Positions 21,799-30,997 of a stretch of 60,000 nucleotides of DNA are shown one piece after another. Under the pieces are notes generated by a model. The model searched no databases. It was not told the origin of the DNA and saw only the letters and a list, made by a program, of their open reading frames with translations. Numbering within the stretch: position 1 is the stretch's first letter; every line of letters begins with the position of its first letter. Source of the DNA: Polytrichum commune. Lineage: Eukaryota; Streptophyta; Polytrichopsida; Polytrichales; Polytrichaceae. A program made the translations under genes and the position numbers. The stretch is from NCBI GenBank assembly GCA_950295325.1, contig OX485809.1, positions 22,198,001 to 22,258,000 of the forward strand, given 5' to 3'.

Positions 21799-22962
21799 AT
21801 GCAGCAGAATAATGCCCATCAGCCGGTTCTTTTCTCACCTGGAGGTCTTGGGAATAGTGGTTATGGTACTTGGAGTGGAGGCTTGAGTTCTGGTCCCATA
21901 GTGCCTTTCGTGTTTCCGGAGGTGGACGTGAAGAGAAAGAAGAAGGAAAGAAAGACCGGAAGAGATGTCCGTTTACCGGAAATTATGGGTGAGGAAAGTG
22001 GTGAGGAGGAGTATTCGTTGGAGAATGGGTTGAGTTGGACTGAAGGGGAGGTGTGGAAAGATCGTCAGGGTCTGAAGATTCAAGAGGATGCTAAGGGGAA
22101 GCATAAGCATAAGGAGAAGAAGGAAAGAAAGATCGATGATAACAGCTCTGATGGAGAAGGAAAAGCTGGCAGGAAGCGCAAGAGGAGGGAAATTGAGACT
22201 GCAGTTCCCTGGACGGAGGAGATGGTGAGGTATTTGTTTGAGACCTATGATGATGTGCACAGAAGATTATATATCGAGAGCCGAGGTAAGGTCAAGAATC
22301 AGAAGAAATGGGATCCGATTATCAAGACAATGCAGGAAAAATTTGGACGAGAGTTTACAAAGAATCAGTGTGAGAGTAAGTATTGGAAAGTGCGGCGTGA
22401 ATGCACCAAGTATAAATCCAGATTGGAGAAGCGTGCCCAATTAGAACCGGAGCTGTACTCTGGAAAAGCTGTGAGGGAGTTGCTGAAACCCAAGTTCTAT
22501 GATGTATGGTTAGAAGTCGCGGGGAAGAACTCTGCACCGATGCCAGATATCGAGTTGTCTTCTGGTTCCCCAAGGGAGATGTCCCCTGAAAGGCTGTACA
22601 GAAGTCCAGGATTTGAGGACGAAGGAAACGAAGAGAATGATGACGGACTATCAGCTCACCATAGACACTCGTCAAGCTGTGCAATTGTTCGTGACATGCA
22701 ACAAGTGATTAGTGTGCAGCTCGAGGCTTCTGAGAAGCGGGAGGAGGCTCTCAACATTCGAGCGGAGTTGACAATGGAGCTCTTGCGTCAGCACATGGAT
22801 CGGATGGAGCGGACCAGTCTATCGGTTGATGGTGCACGTCAAAAGCAACTGCAAATGATAGAGGGAGTGGACAACAAACTTGACAGGCTTGTCAATGGAT
22901 TGAGTGCTTTGAATGGAAATATTGGTGCTATTATTGGAAGACTTACTTCCATTCAAAGATAG
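21799..22962 (+). CDS. Myb/SANT-like DNA-binding nuclear protein
   Basis: A 387-codon frame. Residues 136-210 form a Myb/SANT-like (trihelix-type) domain: the tryptophans at 138, 171 and 196 have the spacing of three helices and the block starts PWTEEM. Basic clusters at about 45-52, 101-111 and 125-130 (KRKKKERK, GRKRKRR) look like nuclear localisation signals, and Glu/Lys-rich linkers join them. Residues about 300-365 are helical with heptads, likely a coiled coil for dimerisation. I infer a transcription regulator; targets are unknown. The start is doubtful: the ATG sits inside TTTTCCCATGCAG, a good splice acceptor, so the true first codons may come from an upstream exon. An in-frame stop at 21760 limits extension within this exon. 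Related domains also occur in PIF/Harbinger accessory proteins, so domestication from such a transposon is possible. Confidence 0.8.
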   Translation: MQQNNAHQPVLFSPGGLGNSGYGTWSGGLSSGPIVPFVFPEVDVKRKKKERKTGRDVRLPEIMGEESGEEEYSLENGLSWTEGEVWKDRQGLKIQEDAKGKHKHKEKKERKIDDNSSDGEGKAGRKRKRREIETAVPWTEEMVRYLFETYDDVHRRLYIESRGKVKNQKKWDPIIKTMQEKFGREFTKNQCESKYWKVRRECTKYKSRLEKRAQLEPELYSGKAVRELLKPKFYDVWLEVAGKNSAPMPDIELSSGSPREMSPERLYRSPGFEDEGNEENDDGLSAHHRHSSSCAIVRDMQQVISVQLEASEKREEALNIRAELTMELLRQHMDRMERTSLSVDGARQKQLQMIEGVDNKLDRLVNGLSALNGNIGAIIGRLTSIQR

Positions 22963-24300
22963 TCCACAGCACCTACAAAGAGCAGTTGGAGTTGTGTATC
23001 ACATAAGCGTAAGCCACCTGCTCATGCTACTAAATTACAGTATCAAAGATGCCCAAAAATCTGGAGGGAGAGGGAGGGGTCCTTCCATATTGGAGTAAGC
23101 TTTATCAGGGTGCATGTAGGGTTTACCTGTTGTTTTCTTTCTTACAGAACCTCACTGTACTGGTTCTACGACAGGCTCTTCAATATGACTGTTGGCATCA
23201 AGGTTAAGTCAGTTATGAGAATTAAGGGAGTTGAAAGGCAGTATTTGGAGGTTGGTGATCAAAACAACTTGTGTCAGTTCAATGAACGGAACATGAGTCC
23301 CTGTACAACTGCAAGAGATTCTCAAATTAGAACACATGCAAGTTTTAGAGGTATTTTAGGTGCAGGAGGAACGGTTGGTTTGTGAAGTATGTCTAAGGAG
23401 CCAGGAAACTGAGAGTCTGACAAGATCATCAGGACAACTGTAGTAGCTAGTATCGCTGTTATAGTAGAGTAAGAAGTTTCATGTATGCACTCCGACAAGG
23501 AAACGGAGAGAGTGATGAGGTGACTAGCGCCATGATAGTTTTAGTGCTGATGAAGATGAAGAGGCCAGGAAGGCCACTTAGAGGAAAAATAAGGAGAGGC
23601 AGATGATGGATTCTTTATTGGGAATCTTTGTTGTACTTTTCTGAAATGAAATTGAACTTCGAAGGACTTCTGCAAATGTTGCATCTGTGGGCATATTTGT
23701 TTAATCCTTACTTCTAACTTTAATGATGTAAATTTTAGTATAAATGAAATTATCAGTTACATTATTCCTAGTAGCTATTCCTGAGGTTGTCACTATGGAG
23801 GATGCTTTACTGCATTTGTCTTGGCTATTTGTTTAACTTGGCTGTCAGCATACGCTTGCTCATTCTCATGTTTGTTTCAGTGTTACCTGTCTAATTTTTT
23901 TGTCCTTGCATATGATTTTAAGTAATAGTAGGACCCTTTCTGGATGATCTGACTCTATGCCATTTGTATTGCAAGGGAGATCTTACATTCCTTTGCAGGC
24001 TTTCAATGTCACAGCTATTGGGTGAAGTTCTCTGATGTTTCGGTACAGTAGTACCAAGATCAAGAGAGTAAACGTAAGGAGCTGGCTATGATGATGACCT
24101 AATCATTCAACTATCTAGTTAAAAGATGTGCACTGCTCTTCAAGTATGTAAGCTTATATCAATGCTGGTGACAGCATCTGTACTCCAAACGCTTCTGTCA
24201 CCATTTCATGGGTGATTTTTAAGGTAGAGGGAGCTACAGTCCTACCTCTTTAATGACACGTTTCGGAAAAGAAAAAACCTTTGTATTATGAAGGTGTCAC
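22963..24300 (+). other. 3' untranslated and downstream region
   Basis: No second gene is supported. The region after the stop likely holds the 3' UTR; several AATGAA/AATAAA-like motifs occur (for example near 23646 and 24310). A 91-codon frame at 23110-23385 has no recognisable signature. Confidence 0.4.
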
Positions 24301-26480
24301 ATATTCAATAAGGTAGAAATACCATAACCTGCTAACCACCCTCTAGCTGTGCACTAGAGTGCTGTCATAATGGTGAAGTGCCACTTCTAAAACGGATCAT
24401 GGCTCGGTGTAGCCAATGGGAGTCAAGTGTTAATGTACTCATGAGGTAACCGATTTAGGTGATGTTCTGTATGGAAAGGCGGATTACTGTGTTCGGTGTA
24501 GGGACAATCTAGCGAACGAGTAGGGGGTTGGACATCTTTCCACTTTGAAAAATTGTAGCATTTTTTGTATAGGGCAAAAAAAAAATGAAACAACTTGCAT
24601 TCTTCATGAATCCTTCTTGTCTATCTTTGGAAATTATCTCATGTTTGTTAGACGAGATCTTCAATGTGAATCACCTTAAAGGCTTATTTTCACGGGTTAT
24701 GGTATTTCTAAAATAATATGACAAATTGGACCTCTTTCTCATAATAACAAGGTACCTCATGGAAACACAAATTACATATTTTGTCACATATAGTATACAA
24801 AATAAATATATTTTCAAATGTCTTTACAACTATGCAAATTTCTCTCATGAAATCTATGTGGACTTGAAGAAGAAATCAATAGTTTGTTGATGTTGCCACT
24901 TCAAATTAATAACAAATATCTTATTGAGCTTTTGAGATATGGCCTCTAGTTTCATTATGTATCCATGTGTATTTTCTAATGGTTTGTCCATAAAAAATGT
25001 AGCTAAGAATTGAGCTTGATGTTGAGCATTTGCCAATTTCACAATAGGTGGAGGTCTTTCATCAACATCTATAGAGTCCAAGGGCTCTACATTAAGGTCA
25101 AAACTGATGCGAATGAGACAAGAGGCTAATGGGTCTTTTGATTAGGTTTTCAGGTAAAGAACCTAGTTCCCTTATTTCCCATGTTTTAACATCATTTTAC
25201 ATTAACATTTATTTTATCCACATTCCATGTAAGTTACATATATTGAATATTAACTATGCACTTATAGATGTATGGGACCCACCGTACATGCATTTATTAC
25301 CCCCATAATATGACATTTTGGGGGTCCGGGAGTGTTGTATCAACGATGTCACAATCGTATTATAGAGGTAGATTTTAACTAGAACGTTTTGTTTACAAAA
25401 TGCGTGTCATTTTATTGAGGTTGTTGTATTATTGAGTGATGTATTAAAGAGGTCGGATTGTAGTTCCAATCTAACCTAAATATGTCCCCTAGGTGACCTT
25501 CCCATTCCAATACCTTTATGCAACCTAAATATGTCCCTTTGTAAGTACGTAGCTCAAGGGTTGGTATTGTTTTCATTGACTAGTGAGGTTGGGCTACGAT
25601 TGGACATGTCAATGGCTACTTGGTCAAAAAGGTTAATAAAATAAAGTAGTTGGGCTAAGTACGTTTGCTTGTGGATGGATTAAACCATATTGAGTCCGGT
25701 TCGTATTGGAGATGGTTTTGGGTGCACATGCTAGAAATGGGGATAGATGGATTAAGGTTGTGGCAAGTCGACTCAAAGAATAGGATGGGCCGAGACAAGG
25801 TTGTTTGTGGACAGATGAAGTTTAGAAGGAACTTGCTTTGGAGTTAGGTAGTGGCATGGTCAAGACCCTCCTACATAACGGTATTGCAAAGCTAGAAGTG
25901 GTGAAAATAATTGCCTATTATACCAAGTTGTAGTGAAGTATGTAATTTTACTTTTTAACATTGTTTTGATGACAATGTGATTGCACTTGCTAAGGTATGT
26001 ACATGCCACCTCTTATACAATTTGATGCTCTATATTGGCTAAATCAGCCAAAGGGTTGGTTTCAGCACACCCTACCTTAGATGCAGGAAAGCCACGTGCA
26101 GAAGCTTCTTCAGAGCACACGACAGCAAATATGGGTAGGTTTGAATTTCACATGGAAGTGTGTATGTGCATCCATACATACTATTTTTCTTGATGCTGAT
26201 GAATCGTCCATAACATTCTCTAGGGCGTTGGGCACAATTCTGTGTTGTATGATGCAGTAGGTGTATGACCGAAGTACTTCATCAGAGAAACAAAGTTGAA
26301 TGAAGGGTTTTCAAGCCCATTGCATATTTCATTGTGGCAATTGAGTAGCCATCATTCGCTCTCTCTCTCTCTCTGTCTCTCTCGTGCGTATCGATTGAAG
26401 GAAGAAAGATACCTTGTCCCAACTGACAAACAATCATGGATCCTGTTGGTGATAGCACGCAGATGGCCGACTAAGTTAAC
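24301..26480. other. Intergenic region
   Basis: No supported gene. Contains a (CT)n run at about 26358-26382, near the 3' end of the EXORDIUM-like gene, whose 3' UTR (minus strand) should extend into it. Confidence 0.45.
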
Positions 26481-27620
26481 TTAGCTATATGCTTGACCAG
26501 CGCAAGCTTCACTGATGGGATTCCATATCCAGGGCAGCAGGAACTGATCTCTCTGAAACCCGACAACATTGAAGCTGCCTCCGGTGACATTGTTCAACAT
26601 GACATCGCCCGGGTACCCCGAATACGCACCGGGACCAAAAATTCCTTTGCAAGCCTCCGCTGCTTCGACAGGAGATCCAGCGTCACCTTGGTAGTAAGCA
26701 TTCTGGTAAGGATCGGTGGCGGCCTCTGCGATGAGAGTGGCCAAGTTGATGATCATCCCATCACCACCTAAGTCACCATTCGGTGGCACCAGTGACTGGT
26801 TCGCAGGTCCCGTGGAGGTGTACTCCAAATTCGCAAATGGCCAACAACACAGTCCCGGGCACTGGGATGATGCATCCCCAACCCACAAATACGGCAACAT
26901 CTGCCCTCCGGTGGCATCCGATGGGTAAAGGTACCCATGCTGTCCACAACTTTCTTGACAAAACCCGGCGACCTCCACATCCGCGGATGTCAACACAATG
27001 TACAATGCCCTGGAACTCGTCTCGAAACTCCCCAAAGATTGCATCACCAAGGCTTCGATGTCGCTCTGGCCGAGTGAACGGCCGAGAGTGTAATTTCGGA
27101 TCTGGATTTCCCCATTCGGAACAACGATTTGTGCGACGGATTGGTCGAATATGTCTTTGTAACCATGGGTGATTTGCCACCACTTGGCCACCGTGTGGAT
27201 GCTTGCTCGAGGCCTGCGTTTTGGCGGTGATAGAGATCGCAAGAACCGATGCACAATACCTCTCTGATGCTGTGTGAATCCGCCGTAGAAGATCACATAC
27301 AGGTTGGTCACTCCATTCCTTCCAGAGAGAATTGGACCACCTTGGTACGGGATGATGAGAGGTTGAGGATTCACAATTGTCGTCAATTTCCTCGAGATTC
27401 GCTCCGGAAACTCCGATCCTTCTTCGTCTTCTTCAGGTATCAGGTGTGTATGAGTATGCCTCGAGGGACCAGGTTGATGGTGATTTTTCTGCAGTCTAAT
27501 TTGACGATGCGTGTAATCTTTGGGCGATAGCAATGTGGATTGCGCGAACGTGAGCAGACTGAGTAGGAGGAAAACAATCGTTTTCGTGGATACTTGCGAT
27601 GAATCTGAGCTCTCTGCCAT
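26481..27620 (-). CDS. EXORDIUM-like secreted protein (phosphate-induced protein 1 family)
   Basis: Single exon, 379 residues. The start is the ATG at 27620 in a good plant context (AAAATGGC); the frame is open further upstream but without an ATG. Residues about 13-28 (KTIVFLLLSLLTFAQS) form a signal peptide. The mature part has the family marks in order: a YVIFYGGF strand, a KWW motif, HGYLYP (about 229), a QCPGLCCWPF cysteine motif (about 253-262), PNGDLGGDGM (about 280) and a C-terminal GPGAYSGYPG block. Family members (PF04674) are secreted to the cell wall and linked in Arabidopsis to brassinosteroid-promoted growth and carbon-starvation responses. The role here is inferred from the family. 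Candidate N-glycosylation sites include NYT, NQS and NVT. Length agrees with the longer EXO-like members. Confidence 0.95.
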   Translation of the reverse strand: MAESSDSSQVSTKTIVFLLLSLLTFAQSTLLSPKDYTHRQIRLQKNHHQPGPSRHTHTHLIPEEDEEGSEFPERISRKLTTIVNPQPLIIPYQGGPILSGRNGVTNLYVIFYGGFTQHQRGIVHRFLRSLSPPKRRPRASIHTVAKWWQITHGYKDIFDQSVAQIVVPNGEIQIRNYTLGRSLGQSDIEALVMQSLGSFETSSRALYIVLTSADVEVAGFCQESCGQHGYLYPSDATGGQMLPYLWVGDASSQCPGLCCWPFANLEYTSTGPANQSLVPPNGDLGGDGMIINLATLIAEAATDPYQNAYYQGDAGSPVEAAEACKGIFGPGAYSGYPGDVMLNNVTGGSFNVVGFQRDQFLLPWIWNPISEACAGQAYS

Positions 27621-29065
27621 TTTCCTTACAATCGATGATCTTCTCACCGATTGCTCTAATTGCACTTGGCCGAAACCAGGATCCTAAGTTTGTGCCCTGG
27701 GTTACAGGAGATGGTTACTGATAATAATCCTTCACGTGTGCACTGAACAGCATGGACAATGAGACTTGGTGAGTTCAGAAGAGGAAGTGAGAAGAGTGAC
27801 AGTCACTGATGAATATGGATGGGAGGGCGAGGAGAGTGGATCAATCTAAGTTATGTCCTCACACAAAGAAAATTTAGATCCCACATCACAAGTATGCATA
27901 AGGGGAATTCCTGGGCTGCAAACACAAGCTCAAATCGGTGTGATTTAATTGCTGGGATTGCTGTGGTGAATTTCTCATCATTTAAGGACCAATTCTGCAA
28001 CCTGTTCGGTAATACTTTCCTGCAGCAGTTGCAAGTCTATCCTAGTGGATGTGAAGAAAATATTTCTTCCCAATCCCAGCAACGCCAGACCTCGTTGTCA
28101 ACCCAATCTTTCTGGCACACTCGGAAGGAATTCCGACTTTTTCTCTTGTGACACAAGCTTTTTGCTTGCCACCCGTTCGAACCAGAGATAGTTAAGTTAA
28201 CCTCAAATCAATGAATTCCTGCCCATGTGTATGCAGTCTGAATACGAGAGATGAAATTCAACTACGTGGAAGGAGATATGGAGTACTAAATTAAGTTTCT
28301 CAAAGAAATACAACTGCATTCAGACATACATCAAGAGCAAAAACACTTAAGTAATCACTGACAGCCCACACAATGTTGTTTGGCAGGAGCAAGAAGAGGG
28401 GAGGAAGAGAAGGACAATGCAGCTGGCCACCCACAACTGCATACTAAAAGTGAGTCATGTGACAATCAACTGCCTTCTTTGCCCACCTGTCCAGCTACCT
28501 TGCTTTCCAGAGCACAAGGCGGTTACGTTGATCTGCAGCATCAGCAGGGTTGTAAGGAATCGAACATCAAGAGTTCTCCACACACACCACACTCTTCACA
28601 GCACTCTACCTACCGTTACATCTCTGCCCTTGTAGGTGATGCGCCATTTAGAGTTCTAAGCATGCAATATTATTAATGCATGCATGCTTCTCTAAAATTG
28701 TTCATATCGTCTCCAATATGAAATATTTAGGAACAATCAGTGAGCAGTGAGTGAATAAAAGTTTTTGTGATTCCCATGTCTCATGACACATATTCTTGGG
28801 TCAAGCCTTGAGATAGCCATACCCAAGATTCGTACTAGTAAGCTCAGAATGGATGTTGGCAAAACATTCAGTACACGTGGTGCTGCAAGCGTCTCCGTTT
28901 TTTAACAGGTTCATCATCATCCGTTCCAGTCAATATTTTCTAAGAATTGAGGTCACATTATGTTGAGAAAAAAAGTACCTTTACACAATGAAGAAACACA
29001 ATGTAAACGCATCTGAAAATAAAGAAAGAAATAACATATTAAGGAGAAACCAAATTTCATGTGAA
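27621..29065. other. Upstream region of the EXORDIUM-like gene and spacer
   Basis: Should contain the minus-strand promoter and 5' UTR just above 27620. I see no convincing TATA box. No second gene is supported up to the tRNA. Confidence 0.4.
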
Positions 29066-29138
29066 GCCGACCTAGCTCAGTTGGTAGAGCGCGTGGCTTT
29101 TAACCACGTGGTCGTGGGTTCGAATCCCACGGTCGGCG
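29066..29138 (+). tRNA. tRNA-Lys (anticodon UUU)
   Basis: A complete 73-nt cloverleaf. The acceptor stem GCCGACC pairs with GGTCGGC, the anticodon stem CGTGG pairs with CCACG around loop CTTTTAA (anticodon TTT), and the T stem GTGGG pairs with CCCAC around TTCGAAT. The A box (TAGCTCAGTTGG) and B box (GGTTCGAATCC) are intact, and a T8 pol III terminator follows directly. No intron. It decodes AAA lysine codons and looks functional and nuclear. Confidence 0.97.
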
Positions 29139-29459
29139 TTTTTTTTGTTGTTGCCGTATTCTAATTGGCATCAAGCAAGCCCTCAGAAACCTCTATACGA
29201 CGGCAATTAAAAGACACCTCATCAAACAAGATCACTTACGTGGAAGCCATCATGGGGTCTATCTCAATGGGAACACACCCCATGACAAATGCGAATGTGA
29301 ATTGGACTTGAAGATAACAAAAATAACAAGAGAGGATGGTTAAGAACCAAAATAGAGGGCGAAGAGACTAAAAAAGAATATCACCCCAACGCAAGATCAT
29401 TGTTGCTTAACACATCTCAAAGTATAGATTTGTCATTGAAATTGGATGGCACACTAAAT

Positions 29460-29700
29460 ATTATATCTAACATCATATGATAGATCATATAGCCTTTCTA
29501 ATGATACTTCTTATGAACAAGTTTACAAATAATGGCATCCCAACTTACTTTTGGTTCATCCAAATGCCAATTATCAAAATATGATGAAATATTTCCATGG
29601 GTGATTGAAATATGATAGCAATTGCAACATTGTAAATCTATAATGCCCAAAAAAATTTATGAGTGACAAATAATGCTAGGTTCACTTTTAGTATAGTGAA
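29460..29700 (+). repeat. MITE family H fragment
   Basis: Shares ATGATGAAATATT, TTGCAACATTGTAAATCTATAATGCC and TGACAAATAATG-type landmarks with the 51290-51666 element. Its ends are lost. Confidence 0.55.
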
Positions 29701-29782
29701 CTATCCCTATAATCTCTAGGGATAATAAGATTATGTCACTTTTTCTCTTAAAATGTAGTTGAAAAAACGAGACACACTTTGT

Positions 29783-29950
29783 GTGTCCCCTATAATTGTT
29801 GGATGGAGAGAGTGTCCCACATAATTGTTGGACGGAGTGAGTGTCTCCTATCACTATTGGATGTTGGAGTGAGTGTCCCCTATAACTGTTGGATGTTGGA
29901 GTGAGTGTCCCCTATAACTGTTGGATGTTGGAGTGAGTGTCCCCTATATA
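29783..29950. repeat. Minisatellite, 29-32 bp unit, about five copies
   Basis: Units start GTGTCCCCTATAA at 29783, 29812, 29841, 29873, 29905 and 29937. The last full units are identical 32-mers containing CTGTTGGATGTTGGAGTGA. Confidence 0.9.
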
Positions 29951-30781
29951 GTTTTGGAACCTAAGCCTTTCTTTCGATTGGACTATCAAAGTTGATATTA
30001 GCCTCAATCTCACAGATGCTACCGCACTCCACCACTCTAGGAATTAGCCGGTTTGACACCATCATGTACTTTTGGTTCCCATAAGCCTTTTGGGTTCCCT
30101 GGACTGTAAGATCAATTTCATTACATTGAAAGTAAAGAAGTACACTACATCAACTACAAACATTCTGGAGAAGCACGAGAACAGAAACATTTTGGAGAAG
30201 GACGAGGAACAGAAGCACAAGAGAACAGAAATATTCTGACCATGGTCGGACTCTCCAGTTTCATCACAGACACGCATTGTGAACATCGTGAAGCCAAATA
30301 GAGCACATTTCATCAAACTTGGTTTCACGTTGAAGCTCGAGGCAAGCTACATAAATATACCCATGTGACAAGTATATCTGAAGTGGTGCGCATCTCTTTA
30401 TATACATTCCGGGCCGCTCCCCCTTGTCAACAATTTTTGCTGCTCTATATGTACCTTCACAATAAGAACTCACTCTCCTCATCATGCCTCTTCCTCTATG
30501 ATAAATCCCGCTTTGTCGGGACAATCAAACTACACCAAGATGTGTGCAACTTCTGTTTCTATTTCTTTCTTTCTTCCTGTGTACATGTATGCAACTTCTC
30601 TTTATTTTTCTTTCTTTTCTTCCTATACAAATGTGTGCAACCGAATTTGAATGATGATACAACCCTAAATTTGGAGCCTTGCAGGAGGTTGTGCTACCTA
30701 CCATGTCAAAGCAAGAGTACCTAGCTGTACAAATTTGGCAGAAATGCACCAAATAAAAATTTGAAAATTTGCAATGTTTGA
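29951..30781. other. Gene-free stretch
   Basis: No supported gene; T-rich and TTTC-rich blocks near 30560-30625. It lies beyond the 3' end of the C2 gene. Confidence 0.4.
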
Positions 30782-30990
30782 CTCTCTTCCGGCACCTGTT
30801 TACACTGGGAGCAAAGTCTCCCATGAATTCCTCCATCTCTGAATCCTCCTCCTCAACGGTTCCCTTCAAAAACTCTCTTATCAAGACATCACCGAGGTTG
30901 AACATTGCGGGGTGCTATGGTGCTTGATGGGGTTACCTTGACTGTAGTAGTTCATAAGCAAGTGATTCAGCGGGTGAAATGTACCTGGAT
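30782..30990 (-). pseudogene. Decayed partial copy of the last exon of the C2-domain gene
   Basis: On the minus strand, a CATCCAGGTACATTTCACCC block followed by GCTGAATCACTT and a GGTAAC..CATCAAGCACC block parallels the Pro-rich exon (about 31300-31230). A later block encodes EEEDSEMEEFMGDFAPS, parallel to EEEASEMRSFLDAFVPT at the C terminus of the intact gene. Order is kept but spacing and frame are not, and stops intervene. It sits immediately downstream of the intact exon, so a local tandem duplication followed by decay is the simplest reading. It could still serve as 3' UTR. Confidence 0.7.
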
Positions 30991-30997
30991 GATGATG

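Noticed and set aside
26773-27183. Overlapping frames on both strands within the EXORDIUM-like gene
   Set aside because: Alternative frames of a conserved exon; the 379-residue frame explains the region.
27621-27665. Upstream extension of the EXORDIUM-like protein by 15 residues
   Set aside because: The codon at 27665 is GTG, not ATG, and the ATG at 27620 has a good context directly before the signal peptide.
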